From contig DZAZ01000007.1 of assembly GCA_022729755.1 (NCBI GenBank), positions 1 through 41,650 on the forward strand: 41,650 nt of DNA. The letters are read 5' to 3'. Under the pieces are notes generated by a model. It saw nothing but the letters and a program-made list of their open reading frames with translations. It did not search any database and was not told the DNA's origin. The translations under genes and the position numbers were made by a program. Positions 10,159-20,850 of the stretch are shown here, one piece after another (the stretch's first letter is position 1; each line of letters starts with the position of its first letter). The DNA is from Helicobacter cetorum. Its GTDB lineage: Bacteria; Campylobacterota; Campylobacteria; Campylobacterales; BB28.

Positions 10159-10731
10159 TTACCTTCTAGTCATATCTTTAACTTCTTCATAAACATATTT
10201 TGGAAGCTCAAAAGAAGATAGATGAATATTACTACTATAGTAGCTAAGTCCATCGATTAACTCTGCTTTTTGAAGAATAATATCAGCTGTTGGATGATAC
10301 TTTTTACTTGCAAAAGTGAAATAAGCTTGTCTAATAATTGAATTTTCAACTCTATAAGGCATCACAATTTTAAAAACTTCACTTAAAGCCCTAAGTTCCT
10401 CTAAAAAAAACTCTTTTTCATCTATAAAACTTCTTTGAGATAAAATTACAATTCCATCATCTTTTAAAATTCTATTTATCTGTGCAACTGGAACTTTATC
10501 TGCTTTTGTGTTTAATAAAACAATATCAAAACTTTTTTCATTTAACTCTTTTAAAGAAGCTTCATCTTTTATAATTGAATTTAAATTTATATTTTTACTT
10601 ATTTCATCTACTAAATTATTATTTTTCCCTATTATTAAAATATCTTTAGGATTAGGATGTGTGCAAATTGGGACATATATAAACATTTCAAGAAAAGCAA
10701 ATTTATCTAAATCTTGTTGAGTGTAAGGCAT
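10159..10731 (-). CDS. Spermidine synthase-like / SAM-dependent methyltransferase-fold protein
   Basis: 190 aa; 'HPNPKDILIIGKNNNLVDEI', 'SFDIVLLNTKADKVPVAQINRILKDDGIVILSQRSF' Rossmann-type pattern. Confidence 0.6.
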   Translation of the reverse strand: MPYTQQDLDKFAFLEMFIYVPICTHPNPKDILIIGKNNNLVDEISKNINLNSIIKDEASLKELNEKSFDIVLLNTKADKVPVAQINRILKDDGIVILSQRSFIDEKEFFLEELRALSEVFKIVMPYRVENSIIRQAYFTFASKKYHPTADIILQKAELIDGLSYYSSNIHLSSFELPKYVYEEVKDMTRR

Positions 10732-10846
10732 AAAACATTCCTTTTATAAAATTTTAATAATTTTAACATTTAATTCCAAAAAATTACAAAATATATTTGA
10801 AAATAAAAGTGCTAAAATTTCTATTTTAATAACTTTAAAAAGGATT

Positions 10847-12076
10847 TTGAAATTGAAATTAATTAGTGCTGATTTTATAATTACTTGTAATGAAAAGTTT
10901 GAAATTTTGCAAGATTTTGCAATTTTATTTGATAAAAAAATATTAAAAATTGCAAATAAAAACGAGCTTTTAAAGGAATATCCAAATATTGAAAGAATTG
11001 AGTGCGATAAAAACTCTATTATTTTGCCTAGTTTTGCTAATCCTCACACACATTTAGAGTTTTCAAGCAATACAACGACTTTAAAATATGGTGATTTTAT
11101 GCTTTGGTTAAATTCAGTTATTAAAAATCGTGAAACTTTAACACAAAATTGCAAAATAGAGTGTATTGAAAAAGCTTTAAATGATATGCTAAAAAGTGGA
11201 ATAACCTCAATTGGGGCGATAAGCAATTATTTATTTGATTTAATGCCTTGTGTAAATTCGCCTATTAAAGTGACTTATTTCAATGAAGTAATTGGCTCAA
11301 AACCTGAAATGCTAGATATGTTATTTCAAGATTTTTTGGATAGATTTAATTACTCTTGCACATTTAATAGCGATAATTTTAAAGCTACAATTGCGATACA
11401 CTCGCCATATTCAGCTCATCCGATTTTGATTAAAAAAGTACTTGAAATTGCAAAAAAAGAGAATTTAATAGTTTCAACACATTTGCTTGAAAGTCAGACA
11501 GAGCGAGATTGGCTTGATAAAAGTGAGGGTGATTTTGTGGAGTTTTTTAAAAATTTTTTAAATCAAAATAAATCTTTTATCACACCAATTGAATTTATAA
11601 AACTCTTTGATGGAGTAAAAACTTTATTTGTACATTCACTTTATGCAAATGAAAATGAGTTAAATGAAGTGGCTAATATTGGAGGTAAAGTTATAACTTG
11701 TCCAATTTCAAATCGGCTTTTAAATAATAAAATATTAAATTTAAATTTAGTTGAAAATTTATCAATTGCAACTGATGGCTTAACTTCAAACTATTCATTA
11801 AATATGTTTGAAAATATTAAAATAGCACTCTTTTCATATCCAAATTATGATTTAAATGAATTAGCAAAAAAGCTTTTATTAATGGCAACAAAAAATGGTG
11901 CAAATGCCTTAGGTTTAAATTCTGGAGAAATAAGTGAGGGTAAAAATAGTGATTTTATAGTTGTGAATTTAATTGATGAGAGTAGTGTTGATGATGTAGT
12001 TTTAAATTTATTACTTCATAGCAATGAAGCAAATATGGTATTTATCGATGGAGTTGAAAAATGCAAAAAGAGTTAA
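10847..12076 (+). CDS. Amidohydrolase-superfamily metal-dependent deaminase (aminofutalosine deaminase-like)
   Basis: 'LPSFANPHTHLEF', 'IHSPYSAHPIL', 'STHLLESQTERDWL', 'SIATDGLTSNYSLNMFENIK'; TTG start. Confidence 0.78.
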   Translation: MKLKLISADFIITCNEKFEILQDFAILFDKKILKIANKNELLKEYPNIERIECDKNSIILPSFANPHTHLEFSSNTTTLKYGDFMLWLNSVIKNRETLTQNCKIECIEKALNDMLKSGITSIGAISNYLFDLMPCVNSPIKVTYFNEVIGSKPEMLDMLFQDFLDRFNYSCTFNSDNFKATIAIHSPYSAHPILIKKVLEIAKKENLIVSTHLLESQTERDWLDKSEGDFVEFFKNFLNQNKSFITPIEFIKLFDGVKTLFVHSLYANENELNEVANIGGKVITCPISNRLLNNKILNLNLVENLSIATDGLTSNYSLNMFENIKIALFSYPNYDLNELAKKLLLMATKNGANALGLNSGEISEGKNSDFIVVNLIDESSVDDVVLNLLLHSNEANMVFIDGVEKCKKS

Positions 12077-12777
12077 TTTCACTACAATTTAAGACAAATA
12101 TTGATTTTGAAAAAAATTTAAAAAAATTAAAGTTACTTCTTTCAAAAACTCCTAAAAATTCTATTATTGTCGCTCCTGAAGTGAGTTTGACAAATTTTTG
12201 TTATGATAGATTTGATGAGGGTGTTTTATTTTCACAAAATGCGATGGAATTAATAAAACCACTCACAAAAGAGCGAATTTTTGCGATTACAATTTTAGAA
12301 AAAATTAATAATAACTATTTCAATACATTAAAAGTGTTTTATGATGAAAAAATACTCTATTCTCAAAGTAAATTTAAACTTTTTCCTTTGGGAGATGAGC
12401 ATAAATATTTTAGTGCAGGTGATGAAGAAGAGATTAAAATATTTGAGATAGATGGGATTAAGTTTGCTTCGTTGATTTGTTTTGAGCTTAGATTTTGCAC
12501 TCTTTGGGAAAAAATAAAAGGTGCTGATGTGATTTTAATTCCTGCTATGTGGGGAAAACCTAGAAAAGAGCATTTTGAGACTTTAACAAAAGCATTAGCA
12601 ATTGCAAATCAGTGTTTTGTGGTGGCTTCAAATAGTGCAAATGATGATATGGCAAAAGGTGGTGGAGTAATAAGCCCATTTGGAAAAGTTTATAAAAGCC
12701 AAAGTGAAACAACAATTGCAAAAGTGGATTTTAATGAAATAAAAACAATGAGGAAATATATAGATATAGGGCTTTAA
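12061..12777 (+). CDS. Carbon-nitrogen hydrolase (nitrilase) family protein
   Basis: Glu-Lys-Cys triad context: 'IVAPEVSLTNFCYD', 'SKFKLFPLGDEHKYF', 'ASLICFELRF'. Overlaps the preceding gene. Confidence 0.85.
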   Translation: MQKELISLQFKTNIDFEKNLKKLKLLLSKTPKNSIIVAPEVSLTNFCYDRFDEGVLFSQNAMELIKPLTKERIFAITILEKINNNYFNTLKVFYDEKILYSQSKFKLFPLGDEHKYFSAGDEEEIKIFEIDGIKFASLICFELRFCTLWEKIKGADVILIPAMWGKPRKEHFETLTKALAIANQCFVVASNSANDDMAKGGGVISPFGKVYKSQSETTIAKVDFNEIKTMRKYIDIGL

Positions 12778-12778
12778 G

Positions 12779-13009
12779 TTACTTTTTTTGGTCAATATTT
12801 TTTATATTTTCTACAACACTAGAAATGCGATTTAATCCATCACTTATTGTTTGAATACTTTGATTAATCTCTTTTTTTAATTTAATATTTTCAATTTCGT
12901 TAATATCAAAATTAAGCAACTCTAAATGCCCCTTTATATATGTAAGAGAAGTGTTAATTTCGTGGATAACTTCTGGCAAAAACTCTTTTTTTATTTTTTT
13001 ATTTTTCAT
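12779..13009 (-). CDS. Short stand-alone histidine-kinase DHp (HisKA-like) protein
   Basis: 76 aa; 'FLPEVIHEINTSLTYIKGHLELL' H-box pattern, no HATPase domain. Confidence 0.6.
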   Translation of the reverse strand: MKNKKIKKEFLPEVIHEINTSLTYIKGHLELLNFDINEIENIKLKKEINQSIQTISDGLNRISSVVENIKNIDQKK

Positions 13010-13185
13010 AACTATTCTTAACTTTTTTTATAGATTATATACGAGTTTTTTTAAGAGTAAATTAAAATTAAATATTTTTGAAGTATTTTTAAAATATAAT
13101 AATTTTTAGAAGTTAATAAAAACTACGAAGAAGTGCTATTTTCATTTCTACAATACTTTAAATTATAAAATCAAAGAAGGAAATT

Positions 13186-14493
13186 ATGACAGTAGATAAA
13201 AGTCAAACCCAAAAAAAAACAAGAACACATATTCCTGTAGATGGATATACAATAGATGATTTAAGAGTAAAAACATTAGATGACCTTTTGGATTTGGCAA
13301 ATGAACTTGCAATCGAAAATCCTCAAGAGTTGAAACGACAAGATTTAATATTTGAAATACTAAAATCTCAAACAAAAAAAGGTGGTTATATTCTTTTTAC
13401 GGGTATTCTTGAAATGAAAGCCGAAGGATATAGCTTTTTAAGAGCTATTGATGCAAATTTTAGTGATAGTTTAAATGATGCTTATGTTTCATCTACTCAA
13501 ATTAAGAAGTTTGCACTTAGAAATGGTGATATTGTAACAGGACAAGTTAGACCTCCAAAGGACCAAGAGCGATATTATGCACTGCTAAAAATCGAAGCTA
13601 TAAATTATCTTCCACCAGAAGAGTCAAAAAATAGACCTCTATTTGATAATTTAACTCCACTTCATCCAAAAGATAAAATTAAACTTGAATATAATCCTAT
13701 GAAATTAACAGGACGAGTAATTGATTTATTCGCACCAATTGGAATGGGACAAAGAGCCTTAATCGTGGCACCTCCTAGAAGTGGTAAAACTGAACTTATG
13801 AAAGAATTGGCTCACGGCATAAGTTATAATCATCCTAATGTTGAATTGATAGTGCTTTTAGTTGATGAACGACCTGAAGAGGTAACTGATATGCAAAGAA
13901 GTGTAAAAGGCGAAGTTTATAGCTCAACTTTTGACCAACACGCGACAAATCACGTAAGAGTAGCTGAACTTGTAATAGAAAAAGCAAAAAGAATGGTAGA
14001 AATGGGTAAAAATGTTGTAATTTTACTTGATTCAATCACAAGACTTGCAAGAGCTTATAATACAGTAACTCCTTCAAGTGGCAAAGTTTTAAGTGGTGGA
14101 GTTGATGCAAATGCACTTCATAAGCCTAAACGATTTTTTGGAGCTGCTAGAAATATTGAATTTGGTGGAAGTTTAACTATCATCTCAACTGCATTAATTG
14201 ATACTGGAAGTAGAATGGATGATGTTATTTTTGAAGAGTTTAAAGGTACAGGAAACTCTGAAATAGTCCTAAGTCGCGATATTGCTGACCGTAGAATTTA
14301 CCCTGCAATTGATGTTATAAAATCTGGTACTAGAAAAGAAGAACTTTTACTTGACCCAGAGTTACTACAAAAAGTTTGGGCGCTAAGAAATGCGATGAAT
14401 ACAATGCAAGAGATAGAGGCACTTAAATTTTTATACTCTAAAATGTTAAAAACTAAAGATAATGCTGAATTTTTAAGTATTATGAATGCATAA
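13186..14493 (+). CDS. rho: Transcription termination factor Rho
   Basis: '[25 protein letters not shown]', '[13 protein letters not shown]', '[13 protein letters not shown]'. Confidence 0.97.
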   Translation: MTVDKSQTQKKTRTHIPVDGYTIDDLRVKTLDDLLDLANELAIENPQELKRQDLIFEILKSQTKKGGYILFTGILEMKAEGYSFLRAIDANFSDSLNDAYVSSTQIKKFALRNGDIVTGQVRPPKDQERYYALLKIEAINYLPPEESKNRPLFDNLTPLHPKDKIKLEYNPMKLTGRVIDLFAPIGMGQRALIVAPPRSGKTELMKELAHGISYNHPNVELIVLLVDERPEEVTDMQRSVKGEVYSSTFDQHATNHVRVAELVIEKAKRMVEMGKNVVILLDSITRLARAYNTVTPSSGKVLSGGVDANALHKPKRFFGAARNIEFGGSLTIISTALIDTGSRMDDVIFEEFKGTGNSEIVLSRDIADRRIYPAIDVIKSGTRKEELLLDPELLQKVWALRNAMNTMQEIEALKFLYSKMLKTKDNAEFLSIMNA

Positions 14494-14495
14494 AA

Positions 14496-15248
14496 ATGGT
14501 AGCTGGAGTTTTTGATAGTGGTATCGGTGGTCTCACCGTTTTAAAGGCTTTATATGAAGCGAAAATTTTTGAAAAAATTATATACTTTGGCGATACGGCG
14601 AGAGTTCCTTATGGTGTAAAAGATAAAAATACAATTATTCGCTACTCGCTTGAAGCGCTTGAATTTTTTACAAATTTCAATATTGATATTTTTATAATCG
14701 CTTGTAATACTGTTAGTGCTTATGCTATTAAAGAGTTACAAGAGGTTAGTAAAGTGCCTGTTGTAGGTGTAATTGAAGCTGGAGTTTTAGCTCTAAATCA
14801 AATAAATATAGATAAAAAGAGCAATATTTTAATTATTGGCACAAAAGCTACGATTAACTCAAATAAATATGAAACACTACTAAATCAAAACGGCTTTTTT
14901 AATCTCACTTCAAAAGCGACGGGGCTTTTTGTTCCAATAGTTGAAGAGGGAATTTTTAACGGTGCAATTTTAAATGAAACAATGCACCACTACTTTAACG
15001 ACTTAGCTAAACCTAAAGCTATAATTTTGGGTTGCACACACTTTCCACTTATTGCAAATGAAATTTCAAGCTATTTTGGAGGAGTAAATTTAATTCATTC
15101 AGGTGAAGCGATAGTTGAGCATTTAAAGAGTAAATATATTCAACCTAAACACTTTTTTTATGAAACAAAATTAGAATTTTTCGCATCGGAAAATCCAATG
15201 GGATTAAAAGAGGTGGCTAAAAAATGGTTAAATCTTAAGGATATTTAA
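14496..15248 (+). CDS. murI: Glutamate racemase
   Basis: 'GVFDSGIGGLTVLKAL', 'YFGDTARVPYG', 'ACNTVSAYA', 'LGCTHFPLI'. Confidence 0.96.
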   Translation: MVAGVFDSGIGGLTVLKALYEAKIFEKIIYFGDTARVPYGVKDKNTIIRYSLEALEFFTNFNIDIFIIACNTVSAYAIKELQEVSKVPVVGVIEAGVLALNQINIDKKSNILIIGTKATINSNKYETLLNQNGFFNLTSKATGLFVPIVEEGIFNGAILNETMHHYFNDLAKPKAIILGCTHFPLIANEISSYFGGVNLIHSGEAIVEHLKSKYIQPKHFFYETKLEFFASENPMGLKEVAKKWLNLKDI

Positions 15249-15310
15249 TAATTTTTTAAAGCAAAAGTTTTTAAATTAAAGAAAATAATAATATTTTAAA
15301 AGAGAAGACA

Positions 15311-16432
15311 ATGAAAAATCGAATTTTTTTATCACCTCCACATATGGGTGGAAATGAGCTAAAGTATATAAATGAAGCATTTGAGAGTAATTACATTGCA
15401 CCAGTTGGGGAGAATTTAAATAAATTTGAAGAAGCAATAAAAAGTTTTAGTGGTGCAAAGTATGCACTCGCCCTTAGTAGTGGCACAAGTGCAATTCATT
15501 TAGCATTGCGATGTTTAGGGATAAAAGAGGGTGATGAAGTGTTTGCTTCAACTTTTACTTTTATCGGTTCAGTTGTGCCAATTTTATATGAGAGAGCCAC
15601 ACCATTTTTTATTGATAGTGAGCTTAAAAGTTGGAATTTAGATGCAAATTTGCTTTATGAAGAGTTAAAAGAGCGACATAAAAATAATCAAAGCTTACCA
15701 AAAGCTTTGATTGTTACTCATCTTTACGGGCAATGTGCTGATATTTTGACGATAAAATCAATTTGTAATGAGTTTGGAGTGATTTTAATCGAAGATGCAG
15801 CCGAATCGCTTGGAGCTACTTTTGAAAATAGACAAAGTGGAACTTTTGGAAAAGCTGGAATTTACTCATTGAATGGCAATAAAATCATAACTACAAGTGG
15901 TGGTGGGGTTTTGGTTAGTGATGATGAGAGCTTAATAAAAGAGGCTAGATTTTTATCAACTCAAGCTAGAGAAAATTATTTGCATTATGAGCATAACACT
16001 TATGGTTATAACTATCGAATGAGTAATATTGTGGCAGCAATTGGGCGAGGTCAAATGGAAGTTTTGAGCCAAAGAATTGAAAAAAAGCGAGAAATTTTTA
16101 ATTTATATAAAAACTTTTTAGGTGAAGAAGTTGAGTTTATGCCAGAACTTGCTAACTCAAAAGGTAATAGATGGCTTAGTGCGGTCTTATTTAAAGAGCC
16201 AAAATTTGTAAATAAAGTAATAGAAGCACTTGAGAGTGAAAATATCGAATCGCGACCACTTTGGAAACCGATGCACACTCAACCTGTTTTTAAAGATACA
16301 AAATCAAGATTAAATGGTGTGAGTGAAGATTTATTTAGTCGTGGGATTTGTTTACCAAGTGGCACAAATATGGGTGAAAATGAAGTGAAATTTGTAAGCG
16401 AAATTATAATAAAAACTTTAGCAAGAGATTAA
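15311..16432 (+). CDS. DegT/DnrJ/EryC1 family aminotransferase (PglE-like)
   Basis: 'RIFLSPPHMGGNELKYINEAFESNYIAPVG', 'ALSSGTSAIHLAL', 'IEDAAESLGA', 'SLNGNKIITTSGGG'. Confidence 0.92.
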   Translation: MKNRIFLSPPHMGGNELKYINEAFESNYIAPVGENLNKFEEAIKSFSGAKYALALSSGTSAIHLALRCLGIKEGDEVFASTFTFIGSVVPILYERATPFFIDSELKSWNLDANLLYEELKERHKNNQSLPKALIVTHLYGQCADILTIKSICNEFGVILIEDAAESLGATFENRQSGTFGKAGIYSLNGNKIITTSGGGVLVSDDESLIKEARFLSTQARENYLHYEHNTYGYNYRMSNIVAAIGRGQMEVLSQRIEKKREIFNLYKNFLGEEVEFMPELANSKGNRWLSAVLFKEPKFVNKVIEALESENIESRPLWKPMHTQPVFKDTKSRLNGVSEDLFSRGICLPSGTNMGENEVKFVSEIIIKTLARD

Positions 16433-16484
16433 ACGAAATTTAATTAACTTTTGTTGCAATCTGAGAAAACAAAAAGGTTGTTCT

Positions 16485-19400
16485 TTGAAAAATAAAGATA
16501 GTGATTTATATGTAGTTGGAATTGGTGCAAGTGCAGGTGGATTGGAAGCTTTGCAACTATTTGTAAAGCAATTAGCTGAAAAGTCTGATATGGCTTATAT
16601 TGTGGCTCAACATTTAAGCCCAACTTATAAATCTATGATGGTAGATTTAATTGCAAGAGAGACACATAAAAAAGTTTTTGAGATAAAAAATGGGATGGTT
16701 ATCCAAAAAGATACAATTTATATAACTCCTCCAAATAAAGATGTTTTTATCAAAAATGGTATTTTAGAGCTTAAAATTCCCCAAGAGGCAATCGGTCCTA
16801 GACCCTCAATCAATCTATTTTTTACTTCTCTAGCTCAATCAGTTGGAAATAAAGCAATAGGGATAATACTCTCTGGAACTGGAACTGATGGGAGCTATGG
16901 GATAAGAGCAATTAAAGCTGAAGGTGGGATTACAATTGCTCAAAATCCTCTTAGTGCAAAATATGATGGAATGCCAAATTCGGCTATTAATACTGGAAAT
17001 GTAGATTTAATTTTAAATCCTGAAGATATGGGAAGCGAACTTATTGAAATTGTGAAATATCCTAAAAATATCTCAATTATAAATGATACTTTAGAAACAA
17101 ATGGCGGAATGGAAAAAGTTTATAAAGAGTTATTTGCAACTACTGGGATTGATTTTAGCCAATACAAAACAACAACGATAAACAGGCGACTTGAACGGCG
17201 AATGTCGGCACTAAAATTGATGAATTTAAGTGATTATGTTAATTTTTTATCAAAAAATAAAGATGAAATTAATAATTTATTTAAAGATATATTAATCGGT
17301 GTAACTTCATTTTTTAGAGATAGAGAGTGTTTTGAGGATTTAAAAATTCAACTTGGCAAAATGATTGAAAATAAAAAAGATAAATCGATTAGAATTTGGA
17401 TAGTTGGATGTTCTAGTGGTGAAGAGCCTTACTCAATTGCAATATTGCTTAGCGAAATTTTGGGAATTAGAATTTCTGAATATGATATTCAAATATTTGC
17501 AACTGATGTTGATGTGAATGCACTCTTAACAGCTAGAAAAGCGATTTATCCAGAATCGCTAGTTGAAGATTTGCCAAAAGCGATTTTAAAAAAATATTTT
17601 TTAGCCAAACAAAATGGATTTGAGCTTATCAAACCAATTAGAGAAATGTTGATTTTTTCAAAACACGACATCATAAGCGACCCTCCTTTTTTGAAAACTG
17701 ATTTAATCACTTGTAGAAATTTATTAATTTATTTTAACACTGAACTTCAAAAGAAAATTTTTTCTATTTTTCACTACTCTCTAAACGATACAGGATTTTT
17801 ATTTTTGGGTAAATCTGAATCGGTTGGGCAAACTTCAGAACTTTTTGAAATTTTAGAAAAAAGAAGTAAAATTTTTACTCCAGTTTATAAAGGAAAAAAA
17901 GAGTTATATAGAAATTTTAATATTTTAAAATCAAAGACATTTTATGCAATTCCTAAAAAAGAGATTAGTGAAAAATTTAATCCTGAAGAGATGTTGATTG
18001 AAAATTTATCTAATATTTTAATTTCAAGTTCTATTTTATTAAACGATACACTTGAGTTGATATATAAAAAAGGTAAAAATAGTTATTTACAAATTCCAGA
18101 TGGTGTGATTACTTCAAATATTTACAAATTAATTCACTCTGAACTTACACTTGATTTGCGAACTGCACTTCATAAAATAAATAAAGAAGAGTTGCCATAT
18201 ATCAAAACTCCATTTAGAGAGATTGAAATTGGTAATGGTGGAGTTAATTTTGTGAGAATTATTATCTCAAAAACTAAAAGAAATGAGAGAGTTTTTTACA
18301 TTTTATATTTTCAAGAAGAACTTAACTCTTATGGATTTTTCAAAGCTCTTGCAAAAGAGGGAATAAACTCAAGAGAAGAACAACTTGAGTTTGAGCTAAT
18401 AAAGACAAAAGAGCAACTTCAAGCAGTTATTGAAGAGCTTGAAACCACAAATGAAGAGATGCAAAGCTTAAACGAAGAGCTTCAAAGCTCTAATGAAGAA
18501 CTTCAAAGCTCAAACGAGGAACTTGAAACTACAAATGAAGAGTTGCAATCTACAAATGAAGAACTTCAAACTGCTTATTCTGAATTAAAAGTTAGTTATG
18601 ATGAGCAAAAAAATCAACAAATTGAGTTAAAACAAGTTGAATCTTTACTTAATGAAACAGGAAAAATTGCCAAAGTTGGTGGTTGGGAATTTTATCTTGG
18701 AGATTTAAAAACAAAATGGACAAAAGAGATTTATAATATTTATGAAGTTGATTTTAATTTTAAACACATAATTGAAAATATGTTAATGTTTTATCTCCAA
18801 AAAGAAGAGATGGAAAAGGCTTTAAATAATTTAATTAAAAATGGTGAAAGTTTTGATTTAACAGTTCCAATAATTAGTGCAAAGTCAAATAAAAAAATAG
18901 TTAGGATAACTGGAAATGCGGAGTTTCAAAACAATAAACCAAATAAACTTTATGGAATTATTCAAGATTTAACCGAAGAGTTTAAGATTAAAGAAGAGCT
19001 TGAAAATTATAAAACTTTTTTGGAACAAAAAGTAACAGATGAGGTTAATAAAAATAGAGAAAAAGATAAAATCTTAATCCAACAAAGCAAATTAGCGGCA
19101 TTAGGTGAAATGTTAGGTGCAATAGCTCATCAATGGAGACAACCACTAAATACAATTAATTTAAGTTCTTATTTGATTGAGGAGTTAAACAAAAAAAACC
19201 AAAATCAAAATACTTCAATTCAAAAATATATTAATCAAATTATAGAAACAACCGAGTATTTATCAAATACAATTGATGATTTTAGAAACTTTTTTAAACC
19301 AAATAAAGATAAAGATGTTTTTGATGTAGTTGAAATTGTTAAAAGTTCTATAAGTTTAATTTCAGCTCAACTTACAAATCATTCTATTAAAGTTGAATTA

Positions 19401-19781
19401 AATGTTAAAGAGGGTGGTAATTACAGACTTAACTCTTATCCAAATGAGTTTAAACAAGTTTTAATAAATATTTTCAATAATGCTAAAGATTCTATTATTT
19501 TGAAAATGCAAAAGGAAAATATTGAAATTGGAGTTATAACTATTTCTATTTGTAATAATGATAACTCAATTAAAATTGAAATAAATGATAATGGAGTTGG
19601 GATTGATAAATCTATAATAGATAAAATATTCGAGCCATACTTTAGCACAAAATTTTCTGCCCAAGGTACAGGAATTGGGCTTTATATGTCAAAAAGTATT
19701 ATTGAAAATAGTATGAATGGCACCTTGAATGCAAAAAGCAAAAAAAGTGGGGCTGTATTTATAATAAAAATTCCATTTTAG
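16485..19781 (+). CDS. CheB-CheR-coiled coil-PAS-histidine kinase fusion protein
   Basis: CheB 'GIGASAGGLEAL', 'AQHLSPTYKS', 'LSGTGTDGSYG'; CheR 'GVTSFFRDRECFEDL', 'GCSSGEEPYSIAI', 'CRNLLIYFN'; 'TTNEELQSTNEEL' repeats; 'AIAHQWRQPLN' and 'GTGIGLYMSKSII'. TTG start. Confidence 0.93.
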   Translation: MKNKDSDLYVVGIGASAGGLEALQLFVKQLAEKSDMAYIVAQHLSPTYKSMMVDLIARETHKKVFEIKNGMVIQKDTIYITPPNKDVFIKNGILELKIPQEAIGPRPSINLFFTSLAQSVGNKAIGIILSGTGTDGSYGIRAIKAEGGITIAQNPLSAKYDGMPNSAINTGNVDLILNPEDMGSELIEIVKYPKNISIINDTLETNGGMEKVYKELFATTGIDFSQYKTTTINRRLERRMSALKLMNLSDYVNFLSKNKDEINNLFKDILIGVTSFFRDRECFEDLKIQLGKMIENKKDKSIRIWIVGCSSGEEPYSIAILLSEILGIRISEYDIQIFATDVDVNALLTARKAIYPESLVEDLPKAILKKYFLAKQNGFELIKPIREMLIFSKHDIISDPPFLKTDLITCRNLLIYFNTELQKKIFSIFHYSLNDTGFLFLGKSESVGQTSELFEILEKRSKIFTPVYKGKKELYRNFNILKSKTFYAIPKKEISEKFNPEEMLIENLSNILISSSILLNDTLELIYKKGKNSYLQIPDGVITSNIYKLIHSELTLDLRTALHKINKEELPYIKTPFREIEIGNGGVNFVRIIISKTKRNERVFYILYFQEELNSYGFFKALAKEGINSREEQLEFELIKTKEQLQAVIEELETTNEEMQSLNEELQSSNEELQSSNEELETTNEELQSTNEELQTAYSELKVSYDEQKNQQIELKQVESLLNETGKIAKVGGWEFYLGDLKTKWTKEIYNIYEVDFNFKHIIENMLMFYLQKEEMEKALNNLIKNGESFDLTVPIISAKSNKKIVRITGNAEFQNNKPNKLYGIIQDLTEEFKIKEELENYKTFLEQKVTDEVNKNREKDKILIQQSKLAALGEMLGAIAHQWRQPLNTINLSSYLIEELNKKNQNQNTSIQKYINQIIETTEYLSNTIDDFRNFFKPNKDKDVFDVVEIVKSSISLISAQLTNHSIKVELNVKEGGNYRLNSYPNEFKQVLINIFNNAKDSIILKMQKENIEIGVITISICNNDNSIKIEINDNGVGIDKSIIDKIFEPYFSTKFSAQGTGIGLYMSKSIIENSMNGTLNAKSKKSGAVFIIKIPF

Positions 19782-19791
19782 GAAAAAAGCT

Positions 19792-20622
19792 ATGAAATAT
19801 AAAGAGTTAAAAGAAGAAAATAAAGCCTTAAAATTGAAAATTAAAAATGAGATTGAAGAGAAGCGAACATTACAAACTATATTAATTCAAGAGAGTAAAA
19901 TGGCTGAAATGGGTACAATGCTTGGTGCAATTGCCCACCAATGGAAACAACCATTAAATATAGTAGCACTTGTAATTCAAAAGTTAGCACTAATTCATCA
20001 AAGAGGTTTTTTAAAAGATAGCGATATTGTAGAAACAACTGATAAAATCTTAAAACAAGTCTATTTTATGTCAAATACAATTGATGATTTTAGAGATTTT
20101 TTCAAACCAAATAAAGAAAAAATTCAATTTAAACTCTCTGATATTATCGAAAATATCGTAAATCTTTTGAGTGTGCAATTAAAAAATTATTTAATAGAAG
20201 TAAGAATTTTTAAAGATGAAAATTTAAAAGATGATATTTTAGGTTATCCAAATGAGTTTAAGCAAGTAGTTCTAAATATTTTAAATAATTCAAAAGATGC
20301 AATAATTGAAAATATTGGAATTGATAGTTATATTATTCAATATATTGATATTACAATTAATGATAATAAAGAGTTTATAATTATTGAATTTCAAGATTAT
20401 GCGGGGGGAATAAAAGAGACAATTATAGATAAAATTTTTGATAATTACTTCTCTACAAAAACTAATAATTCAATGGGAATTGGGCTTTTTATCACTAAAT
20501 CTATTATAGATAAAATGAGTGGAACTATTTTTGTTGAAAATAAAATTAATGACAAAATTGATATTAATAATGGTCTTGATAAAGGTGCATTATTTAAAAT
20601 AATGTTAAAAAAGGAAATTTAA
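19792..20622 (+). CDS. Sensor histidine kinase, no obvious input domain
   Basis: 'MGTMLGAIAHQWKQPLNIVAL', 'NEFKQVVLNILNNSKDAI', 'MGIGLFITKSII'. Confidence 0.87.
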   Translation: MKYKELKEENKALKLKIKNEIEEKRTLQTILIQESKMAEMGTMLGAIAHQWKQPLNIVALVIQKLALIHQRGFLKDSDIVETTDKILKQVYFMSNTIDDFRDFFKPNKEKIQFKLSDIIENIVNLLSVQLKNYLIEVRIFKDENLKDDILGYPNEFKQVVLNILNNSKDAIIENIGIDSYIIQYIDITINDNKEFIIIEFQDYAGGIKETIIDKIFDNYFSTKTNNSMGIGLFITKSIIDKMSGTIFVENKINDKIDINNGLDKGALFKIMLKKEI

Positions 20623-20634
20623 AGGAGAATTTTT

Positions 20635-20850
20635 ATGACTGTAACAGTAAAAGTAAAAGATGACTTTCAAAATGAGTTTTTTGAAATTTTAGAAAATTTA
20701 AAAAATAGAGTTATAGAGAGTTTTGAAATTAATCAAGACAATAGCAATGAAATAAAAATTATAAAAGAGGCTTTGATAGAAAAAGAGTTAATTTTAAAAG
20801 GCAAAAAAACATATTCTGAAGAAGAATTTTGGGATTTAATCAATGATTAG
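20635..20850 (+). CDS. Putative antitoxin of a type II toxin-antitoxin pair
   Basis: 71 aa, 8-bp overlap with the downstream RelE-like gene; C-terminal 'GKKTYSEEEFWDLIND'. Confidence 0.6.
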   Translation: MTVTVKVKDDFQNEFFEILENLKNRVIESFEINQDNSNEIKIIKEALIEKELILKGKKTYSEEEFWDLIND

